A stretch of DNA of 64,000 nt from Colwellia psychrerythraea (GCF_000764185.1 NZ_JQEC01000051.1:90969-154968), one strand, 5' to 3'; shown: positions 9,747-19,120, counted from the stretch's first letter. Made by a program: numbers and translations. Notes: generated by a model from the sequence alone, not told the origin.

Positions 9747-10769
9747 TTATCCTAAAAACTTTACATACCACGGCATTGCTTTTGCAATACCCTCAGATAT
9801 TTTAAATTCAGGTTTATATCCGAGCTCTCTTTGAGCCTTTGATATATCAGCTTGTGAGTGGCGAACATCTCCAGCTCTAAAGTCACGATATGTAGGTTCA
9901 GTCTTTACATTGACTTCATTCCCAAGTAATGCTTCCTTAATAGCTATAAACAAATCATTTAATGTTGTCCTATCTCCAAGTGCAACATTATAAATAGTCC
10001 CTCTTGCTTCCTTAGGAGCAGTAGCAGCTAGGATATTCATTTGTACTGTATTATCAATAAAACAAAAATCTCGGCTAGTCTCACCATCACCATTGATAAA
10101 TAACTCATCGCTATTAATCATAGTTGATGTCCATTTAGGGATAACAGCAGCATATGCGCCATTTGGATCTTGACGCTTGCCAAAGACATTAAAGTACCGT
10201 AGGCCTGTAGCGTGAAAACCATATGTTTTAGCAAAAACATCTGCATAAAGTTCATTCACATATTTAGTGACCGCATAAGGTGACAAAGGGTTACCAATGT
10301 GCTCTTCGACTTTTGGCAGCGCTGGATGATCTCCATAAGTAGAACTAGAAGCAGCATAAGTAAAGCTTGAAATGTTTGCATCTTTCGCTGCCGTTAACAG
10401 ATTCAGAAAACCCGTTATATTAGCTGAGTTTGTTAGTATAGGATCTGTTATTGAGCGTGGAACAGAACCAAGTGCAGCTTGGTGTAATATATAATCAACA
10501 CCTAATACAGATTTTTCGCATGTATTAAAGTCTCGAATATCCCCTTCAATAAAGGTAAAATTCCCCCATTGTTTTTGGGTAACTATACTTTCCACTTCAT
10601 CAAAGTTATATTGGTGACCTGTAGCAAAGTTATCCAAACCAATTACCTTCTGATTAAGTAATAATAAGGTTTCAAGCAGGTTTGAGCCAATAAACCCTGC
10701 GACCCCGGTTATTAACCAAACTTTAGGTGATATCAACAGTTGCTCTTTTACTTCATTGTAACGGGACAT
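9747..10769 (-). CDS. tviC: UDP-N-acetylglucosamine 4-epimerase, WbpP/TviC type
   Basis: 340 residues. The long N-terminal lead before the [16 protein letters not shown] loop, then [13 protein letters not shown], is characteristic of WbpP/TviC, which interconvert UDP-GlcNAc/UDP-GalNAc or their uronic acids. The catalytic Ser and Tyr-xxx-Lys are in [11 protein letters not shown] and [12 protein letters not shown]. The gene lies directly downstream of the matching 6-dehydrogenase, so the pair should supply UDP-N-acetyl-D-galactosaminuronic acid to the polysaccharide. The epimerase family is certain; acting after oxidation, as in the Vi antigen pathway, is the likely order. Confidence 0.9.
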   Translation of the reverse strand: MSRYNEVKEQLLISPKVWLITGVAGFIGSNLLETLLLLNQKVIGLDNFATGHQYNFDEVESIVTQKQWGNFTFIEGDIRDFNTCEKSVLGVDYILHQAALGSVPRSITDPILTNSANITGFLNLLTAAKDANISSFTYAASSSTYGDHPALPKVEEHIGNPLSPYAVTKYVNELYADVFAKTYGFHATGLRYFNVFGKRQDPNGAYAAVIPKWTSTMINSDELFINGDGETSRDFCFIDNTVQMNILAATAPKEARGTIYNVALGDRTTLNDLFIAIKEALLGNEVNVKTEPTYRDFRAGDVRHSQADISKAQRELGYKPEFKISEGIAKAMPWYVKFLG

Positions 10770-10837
10770 ATTCTAATAAACTCTTTTAAATTTCTGGGTT
10801 AGATGTATCAATACAGCTTTAAAATCTTGGGCGTGAA

Positions 10838-12106
10838 TTATAAACGTATATCCACCGAATTTTTGGGAAGCAAATACTTCAAATCATATATGACACGAGT
10901 TTTTTTACACAATCCATGGATATACTCGGCCCCTTGCTCTTTAAACTGATCATGTGCAACAGCTACAATTATCCCATCATAATGACCTTTACATGGCTGA
11001 ACTAAAGGTATGCCATATTCATTAACAGCTTCTTCATTCGAGCACCAGGGGTCCGTAACATCAACGTTGATATTGTATTCTTTTAACTCATCAACAATAT
11101 CAATTACTTTGGTGTTACGAAGGTCGGGACAATTTTCTTTAAAAGTCAACCCCATTACTAGCACATTAGCCCCTTCAACATGGATACGTTTTTTAAGCAT
11201 TTCTTTTACCAGTTGAGAAACAACATATTTTCCCATCCCATCATTTAGCCTCCGACCAGCAAGAATCATCTCAGGGTGATAACCAACAGATTGAGCTTTA
11301 TGAGTTAAATAGTACGGATCTACACCAATACAATGACCGCCAACAAGACCAGGCCGAAAAGGTAAGAAGTTCCATTTGGTTCCTGCTGCCTCTAGCACTT
11401 CAAGAGTATCAATATTCAATTTATTAAAAATTATTGAAAGTTCATTAATTAATGCGATATTTACATCACGTTGAGTGTTTTCAATCACTTTTGCTGCTTC
11501 TGCAACTTTAATAGAACTAGCTTTATGAGTTCCAGCAATAATTATTGATTTATACAGTTGGTCAACAACTTCAGCAATTTCAGGAGTAGAGCCTGAAGTG
11601 ACTTTTAATATATTTGTAACTCGGTGCTCTTTGTCACCAGGGTTAATTCGCTCTGGAGAATAACCAGCAAAAAAATCTGTATTAAAAGACATTCCAGAAA
11701 CTTGTTCGACAACAGGGATACACTCTTCCTCTGTTGCTCCTGGATAGACTGTAGATTCATATATAATTAAATCACCTTGAGATATTACCCCCCCTAACAT
11801 TTCACTTGCCTTAATTAGAGGGGTTAAGTCTGGTTGTTTATGCTCATTAATTGGGGTAGGTACTGTAACAATATAAATATTTGCAGATTTCAGCTTTTCG
11901 ACATCGTTAGAAAAAGTTAAATTAGTGTTTGCTAATTCAATATCAGTCACTTCCATTGTTGAGTCGGTTCCTGATACTAACTCTTTAATCCGGCTTTGGT
12001 TAATATCAAAGCCAATAACACTGAATTTTTTACCAAACTCTACCGCCAGCGGTAAACCAACATAACCTAAGCCGATAATGGCAATTTTTTTATCCATAAT
12101 ATTCAT
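10838..12106 (-). CDS. tviB: UDP-N-acetylglucosamine 6-dehydrogenase, TviB/WbpO type
   Basis: 422 residues of the UDP-glucose/GDP-mannose dehydrogenase family. The N-terminal [20 protein letters not shown] is the NAD-binding fold. The middle domain has the [13 protein letters not shown] segment and [17 protein letters not shown]. The catalytic cysteine is in [14 protein letters not shown], and a C-terminal UDP-binding domain contains [16 protein letters not shown]. It oxidises C6 of the UDP-HexNAc to a uronic acid in two NAD-dependent steps. It is the first gene of the UDP-sugar pair, with about 390 bp of non-coding DNA upstream. The family call is secure. Confidence 0.92.
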   Translation of the reverse strand: MNIMDKKIAIIGLGYVGLPLAVEFGKKFSVIGFDINQSRIKELVSGTDSTMEVTDIELANTNLTFSNDVEKLKSANIYIVTVPTPINEHKQPDLTPLIKASEMLGGVISQGDLIIYESTVYPGATEEECIPVVEQVSGMSFNTDFFAGYSPERINPGDKEHRVTNILKVTSGSTPEIAEVVDQLYKSIIIAGTHKASSIKVAEAAKVIENTQRDVNIALINELSIIFNKLNIDTLEVLEAAGTKWNFLPFRPGLVGGHCIGVDPYYLTHKAQSVGYHPEMILAGRRLNDGMGKYVVSQLVKEMLKKRIHVEGANVLVMGLTFKENCPDLRNTKVIDIVDELKEYNINVDVTDPWCSNEEAVNEYGIPLVQPCKGHYDGIIVAVAHDQFKEQGAEYIHGLCKKTRVIYDLKYLLPKNSVDIRL

Positions 12107-12498
12107 TTGATTATACTTCTTCTCTTGCTCTATAAAGCCAATAAATTAATGATTTTAAAAATTTCACCCGGATTATACTTAAATTTAACAAGATGTGTAA
12201 CAAGGAACACATATTAAATTAAATTAAATTTATATTCGGGGATGTGCTTAACCCATTGGGCTCTGGGCAAATAACAATGTATTAGTTACCTATCAAACTT
12301 AGTTTAATCCCTCTTATTTTGTTAACTTTAAAATAGCTATACTCAGTTACATAGGAAGTAAACTAGTTAGACGGAGGACCTGAGAAAAACATTATTAATT
12401 CCCAATAAATGCTAGTGTTAAAATTGTTGAACTATAAAATCACAAGCTTTATTTCAGGCTAAGTTAAGTTGCCTCTCTATTCCTTAGACTCTAACTGA
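12107..12498 (-). promoter_or_regulatory. Intergenic region with a possible promoter for the tviB operon
   Basis: 392 bp without a gene between tviB and wzz. On the minus strand a perfect -10 hexamer (TATAAT) lies at 12173-12178, about 70 bp before tviB, with only a poor -35 (TTACAC) 17 bp further up. The DNA is very AT-rich, with a short ATTAA run near 12215. No JUMPStart/ops element (GGCGGTAG) was found on either strand, so RfaH-type antitermination cannot be claimed from the sequence. Nothing else was recognised. Confidence 0.3.
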
Positions 12499-13524
12499 CT
12501 ATTTAGCTTTATGGCTAAAATACCTAATCAATACAATAAATATAGAAACAATACCACCAGCCATAGTACCTAACACAACAATTAATGCACGTTTTGGTCC
12601 TGCTTTGGTATCTGGTACTTGTGCTGGATCTATGGTTTTAAGGACGTATTCTTTTTTAACCATGGTCAACATCATGTTTTTAGTTTGTTCTTCAATAAGC
12701 TGATAAAATACCGTTTCCATGGTAGCTACTTTAATATTAACTAATTGACTGGTTAAAAAATCTATTGACGCTTTTGCTTCAATTTGGTCTTGAGCGCGCA
12801 TGAATTCATTAATATCTTGAATTAGCCAGGTTAACCACTGCTTTGCTAGGGTTGGTGAATAAAATTCAATCTCGATGTTAACCATAGAGCTTTTTTTATC
12901 TTGTGAAACAGAAACTAGCTTAGAGAATTTTTGGTAACACTCCCATGATGACGGTTCTGGTGTTTTCGGTGCTTTTACTTCTCTAAGCCACTTCTTATTT
13001 GATGAGTCATAAACTTCTTTATTTAAGATTAATGTATCACTTCCCATATCCCAGCTTTTAGATGCCATTAATGGTACTAACAAATCATGTTTTTCAATAA
13101 AGTTTTCAATAAATGAACGTGATTTGATGATTTCTAAGGCTAGTGCTGTTTTATCAACACCACCTCCGCCCCCCAGATTAATGCCAGCCATACTAGCTAG
13201 GCCACCAAGTTGACCTGCCATTCCTCCCATACCACCACTTTCATTGGAGGCTGGAGCTAAGATAGCAGAAGCCTTATAAATATTAGGTTTTGATAAAGCA
13301 AAGAAAACAGATGCAATGGCAAATATCATACTTATAATGATGATGGTAAATTTGCCTATCCAAATAGCTTGCCAAAGCTCAACCAAGTCAATTTCATCGT
13401 TTTGGTTTTGAGTGTTTTGTAATAGTAGTTGCTGCTGAAGTACCTGTTGTTGTAATAACAGTGCGTTAGCATCATTTGGCATTGCTTGAGAATTTTCGAC
13501 TGACCTTTCTACTGATTTTGACAC
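12499..13524 (-). CDS. wzz: Wzz-type chain-length determinant (polysaccharide co-polymerase)
   Basis: 341 residues. After a glutamine-rich cytoplasmic leader (about residues 20-45), DEIDLVELWQAIWIGK leads into the first membrane helix, the start of a Wzz domain. The periplasmic part includes a glycine- and methionine-rich stretch (GGMGGMAGQLGGLA). The C-terminal KAGPKRALIVVLGTMAGG and following helix is the proline/glycine-rich second membrane segment of PCP proteins. It sets modal chain length of Wzy-made polymer at the inner membrane. There is no cytoplasmic kinase domain, so it is a PCP-1-like protein rather than Wzc. It is the most upstream gene of the polysaccharide block. Confidence 0.88.
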   Translation of the reverse strand: MSKSVERSVENSQAMPNDANALLLQQQVLQQQLLLQNTQNQNDEIDLVELWQAIWIGKFTIIIISMIFAIASVFFALSKPNIYKASAILAPASNESGGMGGMAGQLGGLASMAGINLGGGGGVDKTALALEIIKSRSFIENFIEKHDLLVPLMASKSWDMGSDTLILNKEVYDSSNKKWLREVKAPKTPEPSSWECYQKFSKLVSVSQDKKSSMVNIEIEFYSPTLAKQWLTWLIQDINEFMRAQDQIEAKASIDFLTSQLVNIKVATMETVFYQLIEEQTKNMMLTMVKKEYVLKTIDPAQVPDTKAGPKRALIVVLGTMAGGIVSIFIVLIRYFSHKAK

Positions 13525-13907
13525 TTTTCACCATATCCGATTGGCATATGTTGTTCGTATTAGCTTAACGAACAACAATAAAATTTTCGGCATTATACGA
13601 AAAATCATAACAAAGTTAAAGGGGCTAGTACCTTGGTGTGTTTAAAATAACCTGAATAATAGATTCTACCCTGAGGCCTACACCACCAAAGAGACAATGA
13701 GATATTATAATGGGTGAGTTTACTATTGGAATCGTTCAGGATTCCCGATAGAGACATCAGGAATGACGGTTGTTTGGCTTATTTCCTGCTAATAATGCCG
13801 AAATCGACGAGAATGCATTAGCCAAAATATATAGTAATTTATAAATACTATCTCTATGCCCTGCTTATCATTTCCGTGTTCTCGGTGATGAAAGTTACCT
13901 TTAGCAT
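13525..13907 (-). promoter_or_regulatory. wzz: wzz upstream region: promoter, 5' leader inverted repeat and repeat debris
   Basis: A perfect 10-bp inverted repeat (TGTTGTTCGT at 13549-13558, ACGAACAACA at 13568-13577, 9-nt spacer) lies 25 bp before the wzz start. Just above it on the minus strand is TATAAT at 13592-13597 with TTAACT 16 bp upstream, so the repeat would fall in the mRNA leader as a hairpin or serve as an operator. Further up, around 13738-13773, GGATTCCCGAT...AGGAATGACGG resembles the dispersed ATTCC/GGAAT repeats common in this group of genomes. No open frame was recognised. Confidence 0.45.
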
Positions 13908-14447
13908 TTATGTTTTCTCTACCATTTTTAGGCTTCGCAACAAACCTGCTAAACGCTCAATTTTGATATTACTCAATTGTCGGTAATCAAAGTATGGGCA
14001 AACAATCAGATTATTTAGGCTATCAATAGCAAATTCGTCATCTAACCAAACTAAGTTTGAATTGAGTTTACCGCTACTGATAAGTATTTTCGCATAACCT
14101 TTACCACAAATAATATGCAAAATTTTATTATTTGGCGACAATTGCGGCGCTGAAAACAATAATGCGGTTTTACTTTGCATTTGTAATAGATATTCATCAC
14201 GATAGTCTTGCCATGTAGATAAGCTATTGGAAAAACAGAAATATTCTTTATCTAATGAATAAACCAACTTAGCATAAACATTAAAAATTTTACGCCAGCC
14301 ATTACCACATGCTTGATTTATAATGTTGATTTCGCCTTTTACTAGTGCTGTAACCTTGTTCAACCCTTGATATTCCAGCATGTTAGGTTTATTTGCTATA
14401 TAGACAGCAAAAGTAAAGTTTTTATCCCCAAAGCCACTATTATTCAT
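13908..14447 (-). CDS. Hypothetical protein, unrecognised
   Basis: 179 residues starting MNNSGFGDKNFTFAVYIANK. No signal peptide or membrane segment is evident. The C-terminal half is well ordered in appearance, with alternating hydrophobic strands (NKILHIICGKGYAKILI, then LVWLDDEFAID and NLIVCPYFDYRQLSN) suggesting a compact alpha/beta fold. Two cysteines lie in the ICGKGY and VCPYF segments. Codon use looks ordinary for the window and the frame is intact, so it is probably a real conserved gene of this lineage. It stands alone between the wzz upstream region and a pseudogene. No function is assigned. Confidence 0.7.
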   Translation of the reverse strand: MNNSGFGDKNFTFAVYIANKPNMLEYQGLNKVTALVKGEINIINQACGNGWRKIFNVYAKLVYSLDKEYFCFSNSLSTWQDYRDEYLLQMQSKTALLFSAPQLSPNNKILHIICGKGYAKILISSGKLNSNLVWLDDEFAIDSLNNLIVCPYFDYRQLSNIKIERLAGLLRSLKMVEKT

Positions 14448-14488
14448 ATGTTCCTATTAAAAATCATCACTATCAGCAAGTAGAGCTA

Positions 14489-14972
14489 TTATGCCCCCAT
14501 CATTTGACCAAACTGCTGTTCAGTTTTCATTTTCGCTAGAACAGGCTCTAAATAGCCTTCCCATGCTTTTATCCAACCAGTATCTATAGTCGTGGTATTG
14601 ATACGCTCTGCTTTTATAATCTTGTAAAGCATTAATCAAAGCCATATTGTAGTAATAAGATGATTCGTTAGACTTTTCGTTTTGCCTTTATCTAAAAACT
14701 GCGCAAAAAAATAGGTAATAACCTTTGCCCGTTTTAGATATTCGAGTTTAGGTTTCTAACTCGTTCAAACGTAGTACTAACCTGAGAGTACTTGCTCTGA
14801 TAAAGGGCAATTTCACCAGCTGTATAAAAACTCACAGCCGATATTTCAATCTAGACTTATTATTAATTAACATAGGAGTAATAGCGTACCTGATAACACT
14901 CGCGGTTCTATTTTTATCCGCATGTAGTTCAATCGTAAAATTAACTTCCACTTCAGGCTCTACTGATGTCAT
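14489..14972 (-). pseudogene. Multiply frameshifted gene remnant of unknown family
   Basis: On the minus strand, successive reading frames each give protein-like sequence that breaks off and resumes in another frame. Starting at ATG 14972 they are MTSVEPEVEVNFTIELHADK; then VSFYTAGEIALYQSKYSQV; then LEYLKRAKVITYFFAQFLDK; then NESSYYYNMALINALQDYK; then TGWIKAWEGYLEPVLAKMK, ending at TAA 14489-14491. Joined, they would make one protein of roughly 160 residues with no signal peptide. At least four frame changes are needed, so this is decay rather than a sequencing slip. I do not recognise the family. It lies at the polysaccharide-locus boundary, which is typical of an old recombination or deletion junction. 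Confidence 0.6.
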
Positions 14973-15004
14973 GCGTTTAATTAAACAACCCGCAGGTACT
15001 AGCC

Positions 15005-15013
15005 TGTTATACT
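15005..15013 (+). promoter_or_regulatory. Possible extended -10 promoter element before the small ORF
   Basis: TGTTATACT at 15005-15013 reads as an extended -10 (TG-N-TATACT), about 45 bp before the ATG of the 65-codon ORF. No convincing -35 lies at the right spacing, which an extended -10 can tolerate. It is only a sequence match. Confidence 0.3.
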
Positions 15014-15057
15014 ATTGCAAACAATTTCTTCCCCCATTATCAAGGGGTAAATTTCAA

Positions 15058-15255
15058 ATGGAAATAATCATGTTCATACTTGAAAAACTCTCTTCAGCAA
15101 ACAACCAAATAATAGATGCTTTCGGCTATGCATATTGGATCAGACGATACAATTCTTCTAAAGTTACAAAAGAGAGCCAACCTGAAAGTATAAAGGAGAA
15201 TTATAAATTTATCGAGAAATGTCAATCCCTAGGTATTAATTTCCCTTTAAATTAA
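15058..15255 (+). CDS. Small protein of 65 residues, unknown
   Basis: ATG at 15058 is preceded by a good ribosome-binding site (AAGGGG at 15042-15047, 10 nt upstream). The product starts MEIIMFILEKLSSANNQIID, has an aromatic segment (FGYAYWIRRYN) and a charged helical middle (KESQPESIKENYKF). It has no membrane segment or signal. Its last codons and stop lie inside a long inverted repeat. A longer frame from 14971 would lack an initiation signal. The ORF is adjacent to a pseudogene and debris, so it may itself be a remnant, but the initiation signals justify listing it. Function is unknown. Confidence 0.35.
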   Translation: MEIIMFILEKLSSANNQIIDAFGYAYWIRRYNSSKVTKESQPESIKENYKFIEKCQSLGINFPLN

Positions 15256-15269
15256 TACCTAGGGATTGG
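15222..15269. repeat. Long inverted repeat across the small-ORF stop
   Basis: Left arm 15222-15240 (TCAATCCCTAGGTATTAAT) and right arm 15251-15269 pair at 18 of 19 positions around a 10-nt loop. The stop codon of the 65-codon ORF (15253-15255) lies in the right arm. No T-run follows on either strand, so it is not a typical intrinsic terminator. It could be the scar of an inverted duplication or an end-like structure of a lost element. Confidence 0.75.
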
Positions 15270-15767
15270 CTTTACCTATCTAGGTTACTGTGGTTGTTCA
15301 GGATGGTTTGAGTCATTTCATCAAGCCAGGTGGCGAGCTGAAGTAGCTGCGACTAAATTAAATATCTCAGCATCAAGATCAGGTTATATTATTTGGTCAT
15401 GGTTATATGAATCGATATATTAGAAAGGCATTAGTTCAAAAGGGTTGGCTTTTAAATTGTAAAAGTAATGTACATTGGGTAGTTACCAGTCTGAAAATCT
15501 CAATTTATATTGTCAAGCTAGATGATTTACAGCACTTTCACCGCCAAAGGGCCTCGATCTACAAGCTCAAAAGATTTATCATGAGCAATATCTAACTGGT
15601 TATTTAGTTTCGTTTTAGCCAAACTTACTTTTCCTGTACATCAAGTTGATTATTCTACATATACGATATGCAAAGTTCAGTCAGCTTATTAAAAACTAAA
15701 TATCAAGATAAAAAACACTCTTTTATATCAATAAAAACAAATAACTAATATACAGAGATAGACAGTT
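15270..15767 (+). other. Coding debris, no intact gene
   Basis: A plus-strand open stretch at about 15265-15420 reads protein-like (YLGYCGCSGWFESFHQARW followed by EVAATKLNISASRSGYIIW) but has no start codon and stops at 15420. Another frame near 15545-15605 reads KGLDLQAQKIYHEQYLTGYL. An ATG-started frame at 15407-15595 looks like chance. Together these suggest one or more decayed genes of unrecognised family. No promoter, terminator or RNA gene was seen in the rest. Confidence 0.35.
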
Positions 15768-17213
15768 ATGGAAAAAAACAACCAGCCATCAATTCTTTGG
15801 CACGATTATGAGACTTGGGGCATTTCACCAAAGTTTGATAAGCCTTCTCAATTTGCGGGTATTCGCACCGATCTCGATTTAAATATCATTGGCGAGCCGG
15901 AAATGTTTTATTGTCAACCGCCAGTAGATTACTTGCCGCATCCTGAAGCTTGCTTAGTTACCGGAATAACGCCACAAAAAGCGCAACGGGAGGGTTTATC
16001 CGAAGCAGAATTTGCTGCGCGCATACATGAATTATTTTCTGCGCCTAATACCTGTGTTGCTGGTTATAATAATATCCGCTTTGATGATGAAGTCAGCCGT
16101 TATTTGTTTTACCGTAACTTTTATGATCCCTATGCCCGTGAGTGGCAAAACGGTAATAGTCGCTGGGATATTATTGATATGGTGCGGGCCACATATGCCC
16201 TTCGTCCTGAAGGTATCAATTGGCCAACCGTTGATCGCGACGGCGAAGAAGTAGTTAGCTTTCGTTTAGAGTTATTAACCAAGGCTAATGGCATTAATCA
16301 TGAAGCTGCTCATGACGCTATGAGTGATGTCTACGCCACTATTGCCATGGCAAAATTGATAAAAGATAAACAACCTAAACTTTATGAGTTTATTTTTAAT
16401 TTAAAAAATAAAAACCAAGTTAAAGACTTAATCAATACGGCTGATATGACACCCATTGTGCATACCTCCAGTAAAATATCATCGGCACACGGTTGTACTA
16501 GCTGGTTTGCACCTATCATTTATCACCCCGTTAATAAAAATGCTGTAATCTGTGTTGATTTAGCCCAAGATATCTCCCCTTTACTTAGCTTAACGAGTGA
16601 AGAAATCAAAGCACGTTTATATACCCGCCACGATGATTTAGCTCCTGATGAAAAACCTATTCCCGTTAAACTTATTCACGTCAACAAATGTCCAGTGATT
16701 GCCCCAGCAAAAACCTTGCTACCCGAAAACGCTGAACGCCTGGCAATACCACGTGATTATTGTCTAGAAAACTTAAGCTTACTTAAGAAACATGCTGAGC
16801 TAAGAGATAAATTAAGTGACGTTTTTTCCACATCTGACTTTGACAATGAAAATATTGATGCTGAGCAGGCTTTATATGGCGGTAGTTTTTTCAGTCACAG
16901 TGATAAAGCGCAAATGGATATTTTACGCGGTTTATCACCTGAGCAACTCGCAAATCATCCATTCAAATTTCAAGATGAGCGCTTAAGTGTTTTGTTATTT
17001 CGCTATCGAGCAAGGAACTTCCCATTTACTTTATCTACCGAAGAACAGCAAAAATGGCAGCAGTATTGTCAAAACAAAATGCAATACGGTGGTAAAGGAA
17101 TTTTGTCTATTGATGAGTTTATGATTAAAATTGAAAACTTAGCTCATGAACACGAAGAAAACAAAGCAAAAATGTCGGTACTTAAAGCTTTATATGAATA
17201 TCTACAAGGTTAA
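15768..17213 (+). CDS. sbcB: Exodeoxyribonuclease I
   Basis: 481 residues, the usual length of ExoI. The N-terminal DnaQ-like DEDDh domain begins HDYETWGI (catalytic D and E) and includes GYNNIRFDDEV and HDAMSDVYATIAMAK (the HxxxxD motif). The central SH3-like and C-terminal helical regions of the ExoI family follow, with RARNFPFTL near the end. It degrades single-stranded DNA 3' to 5' and acts in mismatch repair and recombination. It stands as a single gene, with AT-rich flanking DNA on both sides. The call is secure. Confidence 0.97.
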   Translation: MEKNNQPSILWHDYETWGISPKFDKPSQFAGIRTDLDLNIIGEPEMFYCQPPVDYLPHPEACLVTGITPQKAQREGLSEAEFAARIHELFSAPNTCVAGYNNIRFDDEVSRYLFYRNFYDPYAREWQNGNSRWDIIDMVRATYALRPEGINWPTVDRDGEEVVSFRLELLTKANGINHEAAHDAMSDVYATIAMAKLIKDKQPKLYEFIFNLKNKNQVKDLINTADMTPIVHTSSKISSAHGCTSWFAPIIYHPVNKNAVICVDLAQDISPLLSLTSEEIKARLYTRHDDLAPDEKPIPVKLIHVNKCPVIAPAKTLLPENAERLAIPRDYCLENLSLLKKHAELRDKLSDVFSTSDFDNENIDAEQALYGGSFFSHSDKAQMDILRGLSPEQLANHPFKFQDERLSVLLFRYRARNFPFTLSTEEQQKWQQYCQNKMQYGGKGILSIDEFMIKIENLAHEHEENKAKMSVLKALYEYLQG

Positions 17214-17249
17214 TATTTTACCTATTTAAAATTCTTAAATTCTTACTAC

Positions 17250-17295
17250 GCCTTTAAATTAATCAACTAAACTTAAAGAGAGATTAATTAAAGGC
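17250..17295 (+). promoter_or_regulatory. Leader hairpin covering the ribosome-binding site of the chemoreceptor gene
   Basis: GCCTTTAAATTAATC (17250-17264) and GATTAATTAAAGGC (17282-17295) are complementary apart from one bulged base, with a 17-nt loop. The only Shine-Dalgarno-like sequence before the ATG at 17305 is AAAGG at 17290-17294, inside the 3' arm. Folding would hide it, so translation could depend on temperature, a protein or transcription timing. It could also act as a weak terminator for sbcB, but no T-run follows. Confidence 0.4.
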
Positions 17296-17304
17296 ATACT
17301 CCCG

Positions 17305-19008
17305 ATGAGAATCCCTTACTTTGTAAAACTAAGTACTCGATTATTTTCCCCGCTTATTGCGATCTTTACGCTGGTACTTTTAACATTAATTATTTATGTT
17401 CCTAGTGTCACTAAAGATCAAACCATCAAAACGGCTATATCTTCTGCTGAAGGAACAGTTAAACAATACAAAGCAATTCGTGGCTACTACACCAAAAACA
17501 TCATAAAAAAAATTGTTGCTAATAAAGAAATGTCTGCTCATTATAATCATACAGATAGTGCCAATACAGTTCCTTTACCAGCCACTTTCATTCATGAATT
17601 AAGTAAAGAGTTTAGCTCGAAAAAGATTTTGAGTTTAAAATTATATAGTCCATACCCTTTTCCTAATCGTAATTCGCGAAAATTAGATAAATTTGCACAG
17701 CAAGCATGGATTGAGTTGAACAAGAATCCCAAAAAAAGCTATTCAAAAGTTGAAACTATAAACGGTAAAGAAGTCGTAAGAGTTGCCTTAGCCGATACAA
17801 TGGTTGCTCAAGGATGTGTTAATTGTCACAACTCTCATCCTAAAACCCCTAAAACAGGCTGGGGATTAAATGACGTACGGGGAGTTCTTGAGGTTCAAGT
17901 ACCTATAGGCGCCCAGTTAGCCAGTGCAAGCGGTTTGAATTTAACCATTGCCAGTATTGTTGTTATATCTTTATCTATTACCACGGCCCTGTTGTTTTTC
18001 ATGTTTAGAAAATTGATTTCGAAGCGCCTCAGAGAAGTTCGTGATGCTTTAGATGATATTGGTAATGGTAATGGTGATTTATCACATCGACTAGCAGAAG
18101 AGCCAAAAGATGAAATTGGCGCCATCGCCAGCTCTTTTAACGGCTTTATTAGCCAGCTATCTAGCTCTTTAAAGAAAGTAAATAATCAAGTAGAACAGCT
18201 ATCAGAAGCAACTACGTCCATGGAAAATATAACAAAACAAACACAAGCTGACATATCTGAGCAGCATGCAGTAACCGAACATATGGCGACTTCTGTTCAC
18301 ACAATGATGTCATCAACACAAGAAATGACCTCAATAGCGAAAGATGCATCACTAATATCAAAAGAAGCACAAGAAAAATCAACACAAGGTAATAAAATTG
18401 TTGAGGAAAATCTCAAGTCAGTCAGTGACTTCTCAGAGCTTATGCTTAAAGCCTCTAAGGTAATTAGTAATTTAGAAAGTGATAGTCAAAACATTGGAGG
18501 TGTACTTGATGTGATCAGAGGTATAGCAGATCAAACCAACCTTTTAGCATTGAATGCAGCTATTGAAGCAGCACGAGCAGGCGAGCAAGGCCGAGGGTTT
18601 GCTGTGGTTGCTGATGAAGTAAGAACGCTAGCCAGTAGAACTCAAGAGTCGACTGAAGAAATTAATAAAATGATAGAGCAACTCCAATTGGGTGCTAAAA
18701 ATGCAGTATCAACAATGGAACTTGGTAATAAAAGTATTGAGCAAAGTCAGATCAAAGCGAATGAAACAAATGTGATGATTGAGAGTGTTAGTGAAGCTAT
18801 TTCAAATATTGAATCACAAAATATGCAATTATCCCAATCTGCCGATGCTCAAGAGGCCATGAACAATGAAATTGCAGAAAGCATAGATAATATTAAAATT
18901 GTTTCAGATAAAACTAATCAAAGTACGGAACAGTTACAAATTTTGTCTACAGAAATCAATCGTTCAGTTAGTGCTATCAATGCTCAGCTTAGACGGTTTA
19001 TTCAGTAA
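17305..19008 (+). CDS. Methyl-accepting chemotaxis protein with Tll0287-like heme sensor domain
   Basis: 567 residues. A first membrane helix spans about residues 12-32, a periplasmic domain about 33-210, a second helix about 213-236, a HAMP domain follows, then a cytoplasmic MCP signalling domain with the conserved hairpin tip ([20 protein letters not shown]). The periplasmic domain ends in Cys171-Val-Asn-Cys174-His175, a c-type heme attachment motif, followed by [20 protein letters not shown]. That arrangement matches the Tll0287-like (DUF3365) sensor domain. It probably senses redox state, oxygen, NO or a heme ligand and signals to CheA. The ligand is not known. No che genes are nearby, as is usual for scattered receptors. 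The start has its ribosome-binding site in a hairpin. Confidence 0.9.
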   Translation: MRIPYFVKLSTRLFSPLIAIFTLVLLTLIIYVPSVTKDQTIKTAISSAEGTVKQYKAIRGYYTKNIIKKIVANKEMSAHYNHTDSANTVPLPATFIHELSKEFSSKKILSLKLYSPYPFPNRNSRKLDKFAQQAWIELNKNPKKSYSKVETINGKEVVRVALADTMVAQGCVNCHNSHPKTPKTGWGLNDVRGVLEVQVPIGAQLASASGLNLTIASIVVISLSITTALLFFMFRKLISKRLREVRDALDDIGNGNGDLSHRLAEEPKDEIGAIASSFNGFISQLSSSLKKVNNQVEQLSEATTSMENITKQTQADISEQHAVTEHMATSVHTMMSSTQEMTSIAKDASLISKEAQEKSTQGNKIVEENLKSVSDFSELMLKASKVISNLESDSQNIGGVLDVIRGIADQTNLLALNAAIEAARAGEQGRGFAVVADEVRTLASRTQESTEEINKMIEQLQLGAKNAVSTMELGNKSIEQSQIKANETNVMIESVSEAISNIESQNMQLSQSADAQEAMNNEIAESIDNIKIVSDKTNQSTEQLQILSTEINRSVSAINAQLRRFIQ

Positions 19009-19120
19009 TATTTTATCAATGATGCAAGTTATAACTAAAGAGAGGTACTAAAACTGTATAAGTGGTTTAAAAGTACATTACCGCTTATACAGTAGTCAGA
19101 GCAGAGTTATTTTCACAACT

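Noticed and set aside
12107..13907. JUMPStart/ops (RfaH) element before the polysaccharide genes
   Set aside because: GGCGGTAG or its complement was not found in the intergenic parts; the only similar bases (near 12050) lie inside tviB.
15407..15595. 62-codon ATG-started ORF near the debris region
   Set aside because: No ribosome-binding site, unordered composition, and another frame in the same place reads more like protein.
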